Part shown: positions 54,096 to 62,101 of the stretch, one piece after another
Position numbering within the stretch: position 1 is the first letter of the stretch
Layout of the letters: every line of letters begins with the position of its first letter
Assembly: GCA_963782255.1 (NCBI GenBank)
Contig: CAWAIS010000001.1
Location: 5,704,001 to 5,768,000, forward strand
DNA length: 64,000 bases
From: Roseiarcus sp963782255
GTDB lineage: Bacteria; Pseudomonadota; Alphaproteobacteria; Rhizobiales; Beijerinckiaceae
Direction of reading: 5' to 3'
The notes under the pieces: generated by a model
Databases searched by the model: none
Told to the model about the DNA's origin: nothing
What the model saw: the letters and a program-made list of their open reading frames with translations, nothing else
Made by a program: the position numbers and the translations under genes

Positions 54096-54794
54096 ATGGT
54101 GACCGCCGCGATCGGGATCATCTGCAAGGCGCCTAAGGCCGGCGAGAGCAAGACGCGCCTCATTCCGCGACTAGGGCTCGAGCGCGCCACCGCGCTCGCT
54201 CGAGCCTTTCTGATCGATCTCGCGCAGACGATCGATGAGGCGGCCGCGACGGTTGGCTGCGCTTGCTACGCCGTTTGCAGTCCGCACAGCGCCGCGGCCG
54301 AGCTCTCGGCTTTTCTGCCGACCTCGTTCGACTACGTCGTGAAGACCGATCCTGATCTCGGGCGCGTGCTGGATGGAGCGACGGACGAACTGCTCTCTCG
54401 GGGCCACGAGAGCGCGATCCTGGTCAACGGCGACAGCCCGACTCTGCCCGCAGCCCTGCTGATCGAGACAGTTAAGGCGCTTCGGCCGCCCGGCGAGCGG
54501 GTCGTCTTCGTCCCGGCGCTCGACGGCGGCTACTCAATCGTCGGACTCAAACGGCGCACGCCCGAGATCTTCGCCGGCATCCCCTGGAGCACGGTCGGCG
54601 TCATGCGACGGTCGCTCGAGCAGGCCGAGCGATACGCGGTCCCCACGAAAGTCTTGTCGCCGTGGTACGATATCGACGATGACGAGAGCCTCGACTGGCT
54701 GCTCTCTGAGCTTCGCGGCGCGCCGCCGGCGGGCCTCGTCCACAAGGGGGCGGAGGCGCCGATGACCCGGCGGGTGCTCGGCCTTGAAACGTAA
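54096..54794 (+). CDS. DUF2064 (TIGR04282-type) glycosyltransferase
   Basis: 232 residues from ATG 54096 (GGAAGG 6 nt upstream). It has a GT-A-like nucleotide-sugar transferase fold of the DUF2064 family: N-terminal IGIICKAPKAGESKTRLIPRLG, SAILVNGDSPTLPAALL with the metal-binding Asp, and PALDGGYSIVGLKR. The family is annotated for arsenosugar biosynthesis, but most members are uncharacterised. It overlaps the GT87-like gene by 11 nt, so they are probably coupled. Confidence 0.85.
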   Translation: MVTAAIGIICKAPKAGESKTRLIPRLGLERATALARAFLIDLAQTIDEAAATVGCACYAVCSPHSAAAELSAFLPTSFDYVVKTDPDLGRVLDGATDELLSRGHESAILVNGDSPTLPAALLIETVKALRPPGERVVFVPALDGGYSIVGLKRRTPEIFAGIPWSTVGVMRRSLEQAERYAVPTKVLSPWYDIDDDESLDWLLSELRGAPPAGLVHKGAEAPMTRRVLGLET

Positions 54795-56103
54795 GGCCCA
54801 GGACATTGCCGCCGCCCTGGCAGTCGTGCTTCTGGCCGTTGCGCTGTCGGGGGGAATGATCCTGGGCCGCGCAACGAGCGACCTTCTCTTCTACGCCTGC
54901 ACTTTGGCCCAGGCCGCGCTCGCGGCATTCAGCGCGCGGCTCGCGACGCGCCGTGGCGCCTCCGTTTTCGCGGTCCTTGTTTTCGGCGCCGCGCTGCTTC
55001 GCCTTGCATTTGTGCTGCAAACGCCGTCGCTGTCGGGCGACGTCTATCGCTACATCTGGGACGGCCGAGTGATCAACGCCGGCTTCAATCCTTATCTCCA
55101 CGTTCCGGCCGATCCCGCGCTGACAGCCCTCCGCGATCCAGACCAGTTCTATCTGATCGACAAGCGCAACTACGCGGTGACCATCTATCCGCCTGTGGCG
55201 GAGGCCATCTTTGCGGTCGTAACGCGGGTTTCCGCGCAGGTCCCGGCGATGAAGGTGGCGATGGTTCTGTTCGAGGCCGTGGCCGTCCTCGCCATAGCGG
55301 TCCTGCTGCGCCGCCTCGGAAGGCCCCAGGGCTTGCTCGTCGCTTATCTTCTCCATCCGGCGCCAATCTGGGAGATCGCCGGCAACGGCCATGTCGATGC
55401 CGCCATGATGGCGTTCCTGTTCGGCTCCTTCGCATGGGGCGACGCGACCCGTCCTTACCGCGCGGCGATCCCGATGACTCTCGGCACGCTGGTCAAGCCG
55501 ACGGGAGCGCTCGGGCTTCCCTCGCTCTGGCGGCCCTTTGAGGTCGCTCTGCCGCTGTTCGTGCTGGCGCTGGCAGCGCTTCTCTATCTGCCATTCGCCG
55601 GGGCCGGGCTAGGAATCGTCGGCTTCCTGCCGCGCTATCTCGATGAGCAGGGCCTCACAAGCGGCGAGGGCGTCTTCTGGCTGGCTGTTCTCGGAAAGGC
55701 CGGGCTCCTACGGCCGGCCATGGCGCCGGCCTTCGCGGCGCTCTCGGGGCTTGCGCTCGTCGCGCTCGCGCTGTGGACGCGGTGGCGTGGCGCGACCGAC
55801 GTCGCAAGCCGGCTCAGGGGAACGGCGCTTCTGCTCGTTGCCTTCTTGCTGTTGATCACACCTACGTTCCCCTGGTACATTCTGGCCGCCCTGCCGTTGA
55901 GCCCGCTGATTGGCCTTTGGAGTCCGTTCGCTCTCGCAACCGGCGGATTCCTTCTTTACGGGTTTCATGCGGACGCGCCTCCATTCTTCGGTCGCTCGGC
56001 GCTCCTCGTTGGGTTTGCCGTTGTGGCGGCGGTTCGTGATCTACTCAGAGCGAACCGGCAAGAGGATGCACAACCAGAGAACCCTGCGAGATCATCACCG
56101 TGA
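54784..56103 (+). CDS. GT87-like polyprenyl-linked mannosyltransferase (GT-C fold)
   Basis: 439 residues with about 11 transmembrane helices. The first periplasmic loop carries SGDVYRYIWDGRVINAGFNPY, with the acidic D-x-Y/D-R motif of GT-C enzymes; HPAPIWEIAGNGHVDAAMM and LVKPTGALGLP follow. It should transfer a sugar from a polyprenyl-phosphate donor outside the cytoplasmic face. The TTG start at 54784 lies within the preceding gene, so translation is coupled. Confidence 0.82.
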   Translation: MKRKAQDIAAALAVVLLAVALSGGMILGRATSDLLFYACTLAQAALAAFSARLATRRGASVFAVLVFGAALLRLAFVLQTPSLSGDVYRYIWDGRVINAGFNPYLHVPADPALTALRDPDQFYLIDKRNYAVTIYPPVAEAIFAVVTRVSAQVPAMKVAMVLFEAVAVLAIAVLLRRLGRPQGLLVAYLLHPAPIWEIAGNGHVDAAMMAFLFGSFAWGDATRPYRAAIPMTLGTLVKPTGALGLPSLWRPFEVALPLFVLALAALLYLPFAGAGLGIVGFLPRYLDEQGLTSGEGVFWLAVLGKAGLLRPAMAPAFAALSGLALVALALWTRWRGATDVASRLRGTALLLVAFLLLITPTFPWYILAALPLSPLIGLWSPFALATGGFLLYGFHADAPPFFGRSALLVGFAVVAAVRDLLRANRQEDAQPENPARSSP

Positions 56104-56200
56104 TGCCGCGCAGATTCGCCTACGCGGGCGCGATGCCCCAATGTCGAGCGACACCTCACGGCAGCTGCTGCATCAGGGTGACCTCTCGCCGAAACTAAAG

Positions 56201-56221
56201 AGACGGGGTCCCACCCCGTCT
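56201..56221 (+). terminator. Hairpin between the GT87-like and radical-SAM genes
   Basis: AGACGGGG (56201-56208) pairs with CCCCGTCT (56214-56221) around TCCCA. It has no long T-run, so it may be a weak terminator or an mRNA-end stabiliser. Confidence 0.45.
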
Positions 56222-56294
56222 TCGCTCCGCTGACGACCGTTGCACTGTCGGCGCTCCTGCGCCAATCTTAACCGCAGGCCCGGACGCCGATCGG

Positions 56295-57350
56295 ATGAAC
56301 GTTGGGATCGCCGCAGTGCCTATGAAGGTCAACCTCGAGATCGACGTCGGTCAGAAGTCGTTCTCCAACGGCTTGCTGCCCGAATTGATCGCGGCGCTCA
56401 GGCGCGGCCGTCCGGGCGATCTTTTCGCAGTGGTGACCAGCCGGTCAGACATGAACGCCGACTTCGAAGCCTGGTGCCGGTTCACGCGCAACAGCCTGAT
56501 CGAATCGACCGTCGAGGGAGATCGCCACCGGTATGTGATCCGATACGGCGAGGCGCCGCCGGAACCGGAGGCAGAACGCGCCGTCGGCTCCCGCATCTGG
56601 CTGTACACGAATTTCGACTGCAATCTGCAGTGCAGCTATTGCTGCGTGCGATCCTCGCCACGGGCAGCTCGCCGGCCGCTGGGCCTTGAACGCATACGAC
56701 GGATCGCCAGCGAAGCCGCGCAGCTCGGTGTGCGGGAGATTTTCCTAACCGGCGGCGAGCCGTTCCTGCTCCCGGACATTGGCGAGATCATAGCCACTTG
56801 CGCCGGCGCCGCGGCGACCACGGTCCTTACGAACGGGATGCTGTTCTCAGGCCGCCGACTTACGACGCTGCGTTCGCTGCGTCGCGACCGGGTCGTCTTT
56901 CAGATCAGCCTCGACAGCCCAACCCCGGAACGTCACGACCGGAATCGCGGGACCCGCGCCTGGGGGCGAGCGCTCAAGGGCATCGAGACGGTGCGCGCGG
57001 AAGGGTTCCGCGTGCGGCTGGCCGCGACCGTTTCCAGCGACGCCGAAGCCCAGGAATTCCGAGCCTTTCTCGACGCGGAGGGCGTGGCGGAACAGGATCG
57101 GATCGTGCGCCGCATCGCCTTGCGCGGCTTCGCCGAAGACGGGCTCGCGTTGGCGCGCGCCGACCTCGTTCCGGAGATCACGATCACCGCGGAAGGCGTC
57201 TACTGGCATCCGATCGGAGCCGAAGATTCAGACCTCAGGGTGCGCGCGGAGATTTTTCCCCTGGCCGAGTTTTTCGCAGCCATTCGTCTCGCTTTCGAGC
57301 GAGAAAGCGAGCATCAGCGCCGCCTGGCGAGAATCTTCAACTGCGCGTGA
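56295..57350 (+). CDS. Radical SAM protein with TusA-like N-terminal domain
   Basis: 351 residues. The N-terminal 75 residues (VNLEIDVGQKSFSNGLLPELIAALRRGRPGDLFAVVTS) have the TusA/sulfur-carrier pattern but no Cys in the CPxP position. The radical SAM core follows, with CNLQCSYC as CxxxCxxC (about residues 109-116), GGEPF and the SLD strand. It should bind a 4Fe-4S cluster and cleave SAM. There is no SPASM extension. Start context is weak; ATG 56322 is an alternative. The substrate is unknown; it may modify a glycan or thiol compound with its neighbours. Confidence 0.82.
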   Translation: MNVGIAAVPMKVNLEIDVGQKSFSNGLLPELIAALRRGRPGDLFAVVTSRSDMNADFEAWCRFTRNSLIESTVEGDRHRYVIRYGEAPPEPEAERAVGSRIWLYTNFDCNLQCSYCCVRSSPRAARRPLGLERIRRIASEAAQLGVREIFLTGGEPFLLPDIGEIIATCAGAAATTVLTNGMLFSGRRLTTLRSLRRDRVVFQISLDSPTPERHDRNRGTRAWGRALKGIETVRAEGFRVRLAATVSSDAEAQEFRAFLDAEGVAEQDRIVRRIALRGFAEDGLALARADLVPEITITAEGVYWHPIGAEDSDLRVRAEIFPLAEFFAAIRLAFERESEHQRRLARIFNCA

Positions 57351-57374
57351 GAGGAACTCTCGCCGTCCCAGGGT

Positions 57375-58220
57375 TCAAAGCGGGCGGCGGGTGAAGAAGC
57401 CCTGCTCTTTCGCCGCGACGCGCAATGAATCGTAGCCGCCGAGCTGCGCGGGAATCCAGCGCTTGAGTCCTTCCGCCTCCAGCACCGGACGATGCGCCGG
57501 ATTGTCGTAGCTCATTTTCCGGAGCGCCTCTTCGAATTGCTCCCGCAATTCGGGCTCGAACCCCGGCCTGGCGGTGAACATGCAGTGGCTGAACGGCGGC
57601 GACGTCCAGATCTCAATAAGCGCGCCCTCCGGCGCCAGCCGCTCGACGCGCACCCGGTCCCAGAACGGGCTGCCGATCGCCGCCGCATCGGCTCGTCCGT
57701 CGAGGACGGCGCGCATCGCCTCGACCTCGCTCGTCCCCGTGTCGCCGTGCTTGCCGACGTCGGTGTTGAACCGCAGGGAGCGATAGGCCTTCCCTTCGAC
57801 CAGCCCTTGCGCCTCGAGGAAATAGACGGGCAGAATCGCGGCATGTCCGCTGTCCCGGCTGCCGAGCGCCAGCGAGCGCCCCTCGAGGTCAGAAAGGCTC
57901 ATCAAAGTGCTGCCGGCGACTGCGACGATCTTCGTCATCCAGCCGAGGTCGGTGTCGCGCATCGCGATCGGCGCGCATTGACGATCGCTCCACTCGGTCG
58001 CCTGAAGGAAAGCGAGATTCGTGTTCCAGCCGATGTCGATGCGGGGGATCGGATCGGCGGACGAGGCCAGCAGCGCCTCGACCTGCGCCTCGTAGCTTTG
58101 AAAAAGCACGACCTCGACAGGCAGCCCCGCCTCGTCATGAAAATAACGGCGCATGCCCTCCCAGATCGTCACGACTTTCGGATCGTATGCGACCGCTCCC
58201 ACCCAGATCGTTTGGCCCAT
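57375..58220 (-). CDS. PhnD-like periplasmic-binding-fold protein
   Basis: 281 residues with the type II binding-protein fold of the PhnD/SsuA/transferrin family: WVGAVAYDPKVVTIWEGM at the start, LEGRSLALGSRDSGHAAILP with the ligand-binding loop, and VLDGRADAAAIGSPFWDRV. No signal peptide is visible, so it may be cytosolic or a catalytic or sensor relative rather than a transporter subunit. No ABC genes are adjacent. AGGGGAAG precedes the start. Confidence 0.8.
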   Translation of the reverse strand: MGQTIWVGAVAYDPKVVTIWEGMRRYFHDEAGLPVEVVLFQSYEAQVEALLASSADPIPRIDIGWNTNLAFLQATEWSDRQCAPIAMRDTDLGWMTKIVAVAGSTLMSLSDLEGRSLALGSRDSGHAAILPVYFLEAQGLVEGKAYRSLRFNTDVGKHGDTGTSEVEAMRAVLDGRADAAAIGSPFWDRVRVERLAPEGALIEIWTSPPFSHCMFTARPGFEPELREQFEEALRKMSYDNPAHRPVLEAEGLKRWIPAQLGGYDSLRVAAKEQGFFTRRPL

Positions 58221-58275
58221 GTTCAGCTTCCCCTGTTACAGCCGGCGCCCCGGCCCACCAGTTTTTTCTGTAGGA

Positions 58276-59442
58276 CTAAAACAGCGGCATTCCAAGGATC
58301 GCCCGGCCGATGAACTCGCGCAGCACATCGCCTGTCGGCGCCATGACGACGCCGGCGTGAGCGTCGCGGAAGAAGCGTTCGATATTCGTGTGCTTGGAAA
58401 ACGCGGCGCCTCCGCAGGCCCGCATCGCGGCGGACGTGACGGAGACGGCGGCGTCTCCAGCCGCGGCTTTGGCTTCCAGCACGCGCAGCACCGTCGTGTC
58501 GCGCGGGCGCTCAAGATTATCGACGAGGTCGGCGATGCGAGCCGCCAGTCCGTCCGTTTCGATCTGCATTGCGGCGAGCAGCGCCCTAAGCGTCGGCAGG
58601 CCTTCGCCGAGGCTCTGTCCCAGATGCTCGAAACGCGCTGTCTTCAGGTGGCTGGCCGTCCCAGCGACCGCGGCGCGGCAAAGGCCCAGCGCCACCGACG
58701 CGGTTCCCAGATTGAACAGGGGCAGCACAACATTGATCATTGTCGGAAAGCCGGCGCCGTCCTCGGTCAGTTGGCCCGCTGGAGCGACCTCGCAGTCCTC
58801 GAGAGCCATCGGCGCAGAAGCGTTGGCGCGCATCCCGAGGCCGTCCCACGGTCCGGCGATCGAGACTCCCTTCGCGCCAGAAGCGACGAGATAGAGCGTT
58901 GAGTCCGTGAGCCCCGCCCCTTCGGGCGACAGCGAGGACACGACGTAGCTGTTCGCATGCCCCGCGCTCGTCACCCAGGACTTCTTCGCCGTGATGTGCA
59001 CGCCGGCGCCATTGCGTCGCGCCCGGGACATGGGTGCCCAGAAGTGGCTGCGCGATCCGGCCTCGCTGAAGGCAAGCGTCGTCAGGTGCCTACCGAGACC
59101 GATTTCCCTCAATGCGGCCTCGGTTGCGGCTTCAGGGCGTGCTGCCTGGATTGTCGCCAAGGCGCAAATATGCATGTTGTAGACCATGGCGACGGACGCA
59201 TCGGCCTCGGCCAGCGCCGTCACAACCGCAGCGAAGGCGCGTGGACCGAGCCCCGACCCTCCGTGTTCGGGTGACAAGGTCAAGCCCAGAAGCCCCGCCT
59301 GACCGAGCGCCTCGACGGCTTCGATGGAAAATCGGCCCGCCTTGTCGTTGCCGGCGGCAGCCGGCGCCAATACGCGATCGGCGATTTCCTCGGCTCGCGA
59401 AGCGGCTGTTTCGAGTGTCAGCGTTGGCGTCGATGCGTTCAT
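58276..59442 (-). CDS. Acyl-CoA dehydrogenase family flavoprotein
   Basis: 388 residues. The three ACAD domains are visible: a helical N-terminus (GQAGLLGLTLSPEHGGSGLG), a beta domain (LTTLAFSEAGSRSHF, AKKSWVTSAGHANSYVV) and a C-terminal helical domain (MRACGGAAFSKHTNIERFFRDAHAGVVMAPTGDVL). It oxidises an acyl-CoA or an unusual substrate with FAD. AGGGAGGG stands 7 nt before ATG. It lies 55 nt upstream of the PhnD-like gene in the same direction, a likely operon. Confidence 0.88.
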   Translation of the reverse strand: MNASTPTLTLETAASRAEEIADRVLAPAAAGNDKAGRFSIEAVEALGQAGLLGLTLSPEHGGSGLGPRAFAAVVTALAEADASVAMVYNMHICALATIQAARPEAATEAALREIGLGRHLTTLAFSEAGSRSHFWAPMSRARRNGAGVHITAKKSWVTSAGHANSYVVSSLSPEGAGLTDSTLYLVASGAKGVSIAGPWDGLGMRANASAPMALEDCEVAPAGQLTEDGAGFPTMINVVLPLFNLGTASVALGLCRAAVAGTASHLKTARFEHLGQSLGEGLPTLRALLAAMQIETDGLAARIADLVDNLERPRDTTVLRVLEAKAAAGDAAVSVTSAAMRACGGAAFSKHTNIERFFRDAHAGVVMAPTGDVLREFIGRAILGMPLF

Positions 59443-59642
59443 GTCGTATCCCTCCCTATGACCTTCGAGATCGCGGCGGCGGGACGGCCGACGCCGTTAC
59501 GTGTGCAGTCGCAGAATTCGTGACGGAACTCCTCGACCCTTCGCTCGACGCGGCGCCCCCATAGCCGTAACCTTCCTGCTCGACGCTGCGTACTGGATGC
59601 AGGAATCGCCTCGTCGAGAGGCGGGACGCGTGGAGAGAGCAA

Positions 59643-60302
59643 GTGTCAAATCCCGTTTCTGACCTATTCGCCTTCCTGACTGCCGACACTGGAGACTTCA
59701 ATGCGCTGGGGCTGTGGAAGTATCTCATCCTGCTCCTCTTCTACCTGCTGATGATCGCGAGCGTCGCTCTGCTCATTATGAACTGGCGTGAGGATCCCGC
59801 GCAGCGCACGGGCGTCAATCTTTGGTTATGGGCGACACGGGTGGCGATCGGCTGCATGTGGTTCCAGGGCACCCTGTGGAAGCTGCCGATTGGCGCCCAC
59901 AACGGCCTCTACTACTGGACCGAACAGATGGCCGGACGGGCCGCCTTCGCGATCCACCGGGAGTTCGTGACAAACGTCATCCTGCCGAACTTCGCGCTTG
60001 TGAACGTGCTCGTCTATTTCGCCGAGCTCGGCTTCGCGACGGCGCTCATTCTCGGCCTGTTCGTGCGCCTTGCTGGGGTTGCTGCGGCGCTGTTCACTGT
60101 CAATCTCTGGCTCGGCATCTACAACCAGCGTCCCGGAGATCCGTCGGAATGGCCCTGGAGCTACGTCTTCCTGATCTTCCTCTGCGCCAATTTCGCCGTG
60201 TTCGCGGCCGGCAGGGCGCTTGGCGCCGACGCGTGGCTCCGGAATCTGGAATTCGTGCGCTCCGGGGTCGGGCTCGGCGCGCTTGTCCGACTCATCACCT
60301 GA
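59643..60302 (+). CDS. DoxX/DoxD-like membrane protein
   Basis: 219 residues with five hydrophobic segments and the DoxX/TQO-small-subunit pattern (ATRVAIGCMWFQGTLWKLP, then ALVNVLVYFAELGFATALILGLFVRLAGVAA and a terminal PWSYVFLIFLCANFAVFAAGRALGADAWL). Members are linked to quinone-dependent oxidation of sulfur compounds or to redox stress. It starts at GTG 59643 after GAGAGAG. It overlaps a minus-strand glycosyltransferase frame for 477 bp. Confidence 0.82.
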   Translation: MSNPVSDLFAFLTADTGDFNALGLWKYLILLLFYLLMIASVALLIMNWREDPAQRTGVNLWLWATRVAIGCMWFQGTLWKLPIGAHNGLYYWTEQMAGRAAFAIHREFVTNVILPNFALVNVLVYFAELGFATALILGLFVRLAGVAAALFTVNLWLGIYNQRPGDPSEWPWSYVFLIFLCANFAVFAAGRALGADAWLRNLEFVRSGVGLGALVRLIT

Positions 60303-61019
60303 TCGGGACGCCGGCAAGCGGGTCGCAATCCGCAGGAATGTTGCGGTCAAGTTCAGGACGACCGGCGCGGTCGCGCGCCAGTCGCCCGACACTTTCGAAC
60401 GCCCCCCCGCGCGGCGCCGGCACCGGACAGGGACTTCACGGATCCGCAGGCCGCAGGCCGCAGCCCGCATCTGCATCTCGAGATTCCAGCCGTAGGTCGT
60501 CTCGGTCATGCCGAGCGCCTCGAGCCGGTCGCGGCGGATGGCGCGAAAGGGCGCCATATCGGTGTAGCGAACGCCGTATCGGGCGCGCATCAAAAAGCCA
60601 GCCAGGCGTCCCGCGAGAACCTGCGAGGGAGCCATGCTGCCCGCTTCCCGCTCGCCGGAGAGCCGCGAGGCGAGACAAAAATCCGCTTGGCGCTCGATCA
60701 CCGGCCCGATGATCGCCGGCGCCGAGGCCGGATCGTCCGACCCGTCTCCGTCGATGAAGGCGAGGATCGTCGCGTCCTCCCGCGCCGCCGCGACTCCGGC
60801 GGCGCAGGCGCGCCCATAGCCACGGCGCGGTTCGACGATAACGCGCGCGCCTGCAGCGGCGGCGATCTCCGGGGTCCCGTCATGCGAGCCGCCGTCGACG
60901 ACGAGCGCCTCGTCGACGCCGCCGGCGAGCAGCCCACACACGAGCGGGGCGATCGCGGCCGCCTCGTCAAGACAGGGAATGATTGCGCTGACAACGGCCT
61001 GATGCTCGCCGGCCTGCAT
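59826..61019 (-). CDS. GT2 family glycosyltransferase with antisense run-on C-terminus
   Basis: Residues 1 to about 238 are a normal GT-A glycosyltransferase of family 2: SAIIPCLDEAAAIAPLV, LVVDGGSHDGTPEIA, FIDGDGSDDP and TYGWNLEMQMRAA, resembling polyprenyl-phosphate sugar synthases. The homologous part ends near 60300, but no stop occurs, and the frame runs another 160 residues antisense to the DoxX gene with shadow-like composition. The natural stop may have been lost. The start ATG 61019 lies 3 nt from the preceding radical-SAM stop. Confidence 0.8.
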   Translation of the reverse strand: MQAGEHQAVVSAIIPCLDEAAAIAPLVCGLLAGGVDEALVVDGGSHDGTPEIAAAAGARVIVEPRRGYGRACAAGVAAAREDATILAFIDGDGSDDPASAPAIIGPVIERQADFCLASRLSGEREAGSMAPSQVLAGRLAGFLMRARYGVRYTDMAPFRAIRRDRLEALGMTETTYGWNLEMQMRAAACGLRIREVPVRCRRRAGGRSKVSGDWRATAPVVLNLTATFLRIATRLPASRSGDESDKRAEPDPGAHEFQIPEPRVGAKRPAGREHGEIGAEEDQEDVAPGPFRRISGTLVVDAEPEIDSEQRRSNPSKAHEQAENERRREAELGEIDEHVHKREVRQDDVCHELPVDREGGPSGHLFGPVVEAVVGANRQLPQGALEPHAADRHPCRP

Positions 61020-61022
61020 GAT

Positions 61023-61979
61023 TCAAAAACTCCAGCGCAAGCCGCAGTTGCGGCAGGTCTCGGGCGGCTGATTGGATTGCAGCGCCTCGCGGAAGGCCTG
61101 GTAGCGCGCCCCGTTCCAGATCTCCGCGAGAGTTTCCTGGGTCGCGTCGCCCAGCGTGTAGTTCTCGTAGCCGCGCTGCGAAAAGGGCGCGATGCAGCAT
61201 GGGAGCGCGCGGCCGTTTGCCGTCACGTACATGACCGTCCAGGGCCGGCCGCACAGGGACCAGGGGTTCCGGCTCGTAGTCCTTTCGAGGCTGAGGCCGG
61301 GTTCGCTCGCCGCGCCCGACGCCGAGAACGTAATTCCGAGTTCGCGCGCGAGGTCCTCTGCTGCGCGAAGGCTGTCCGACTCCTCGCGAGTCATCCGTTC
61401 GAACAGGGCTTGATCGGGCCGGGCCAGCCCGATCGCGTCCTTGTCGAGGAAGACGAGCCGCTGCAGATAAACCTCCTTGACGCCAATGTCTGCGGCAATG
61501 CGCACGAAATCCGGCAATTCGGCGACGGTCTCCTTGAGGCCCGTCAGCCACAGCGATACGCGCGGTTTTGTTACGCCTTCGCGCTCCTGCATCGTCCTGA
61601 ACCTGCGCACGTTGCCGAGGATGCGCTCGAAATAGTCCTTGCCCCGCACGGCTTTGAAAGTTTCGCGCGTCGCCGCGTCCAACGAGACTCGCAACTCGTC
61701 GAGTCCGGCCTCGATCAGCGCGCGCCCGTTGCGCTCGTTGAGGACCGTGCCGTTGGTGTTGAAGAGCACATAGACGTTCCGCTCCGACAAATAGCGGACC
61801 ATCTTCGGCAACGCCTTCACCAGCATCGGCTCGCCAACCCCGTGCAGCACTGCGCGCTTGAGGTTCGGAAGCTGATCGACGATCGAACGAAACCGTTCCC
61901 AATCCATGTCCGCCGGCGGCTCGAGATCGGCGTATGTGCGCGGGCAGGTCGTGCACAGCAGATTGCACCGATTGGTCAC
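61023..61979 (-). CDS. Radical SAM/SPASM protein
   Basis: 318 residues as called from GTG 61979. CNLLCTTC gives the CxxxCxxC cluster. GEPML, LRVSLDAA and the C-terminal SPASM-type cysteines (LCGRPW...PCCIAPF...CRNCGLRW) are visible. SPASM proteins bind extra Fe-S clusters and modify peptides or other substrates. The frame continues upstream with PPVCLYLEV right before the GTG and stays open to about 62100 without an ATG/GTG/TTG, so the true start is uncertain. It adjoins the GT2 gene by 3 nt. Confidence 0.85.
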   Translation of the reverse strand: MTNRCNLLCTTCPRTYADLEPPADMDWERFRSIVDQLPNLKRAVLHGVGEPMLVKALPKMVRYLSERNVYVLFNTNGTVLNERNGRALIEAGLDELRVSLDAATRETFKAVRGKDYFERILGNVRRFRTMQEREGVTKPRVSLWLTGLKETVAELPDFVRIAADIGVKEVYLQRLVFLDKDAIGLARPDQALFERMTREESDSLRAAEDLARELGITFSASGAASEPGLSLERTTSRNPWSLCGRPWTVMYVTANGRALPCCIAPFSQRGYENYTLGDATQETLAEIWNGARYQAFREALQSNQPPETCRNCGLRWSF

Positions 61980-62101
61980 CTCCAGATACAGGCAGACCGG
62001 CGGCCCCGGCGCGACCGGCGAGCGGTCCGGGTCGGCCGCTTCATGGTAGCGCCGCGGGTCGATCGCCTGCGGCGCGGCGACTGTGCGCCTAGCTGCCTGC
62101 G

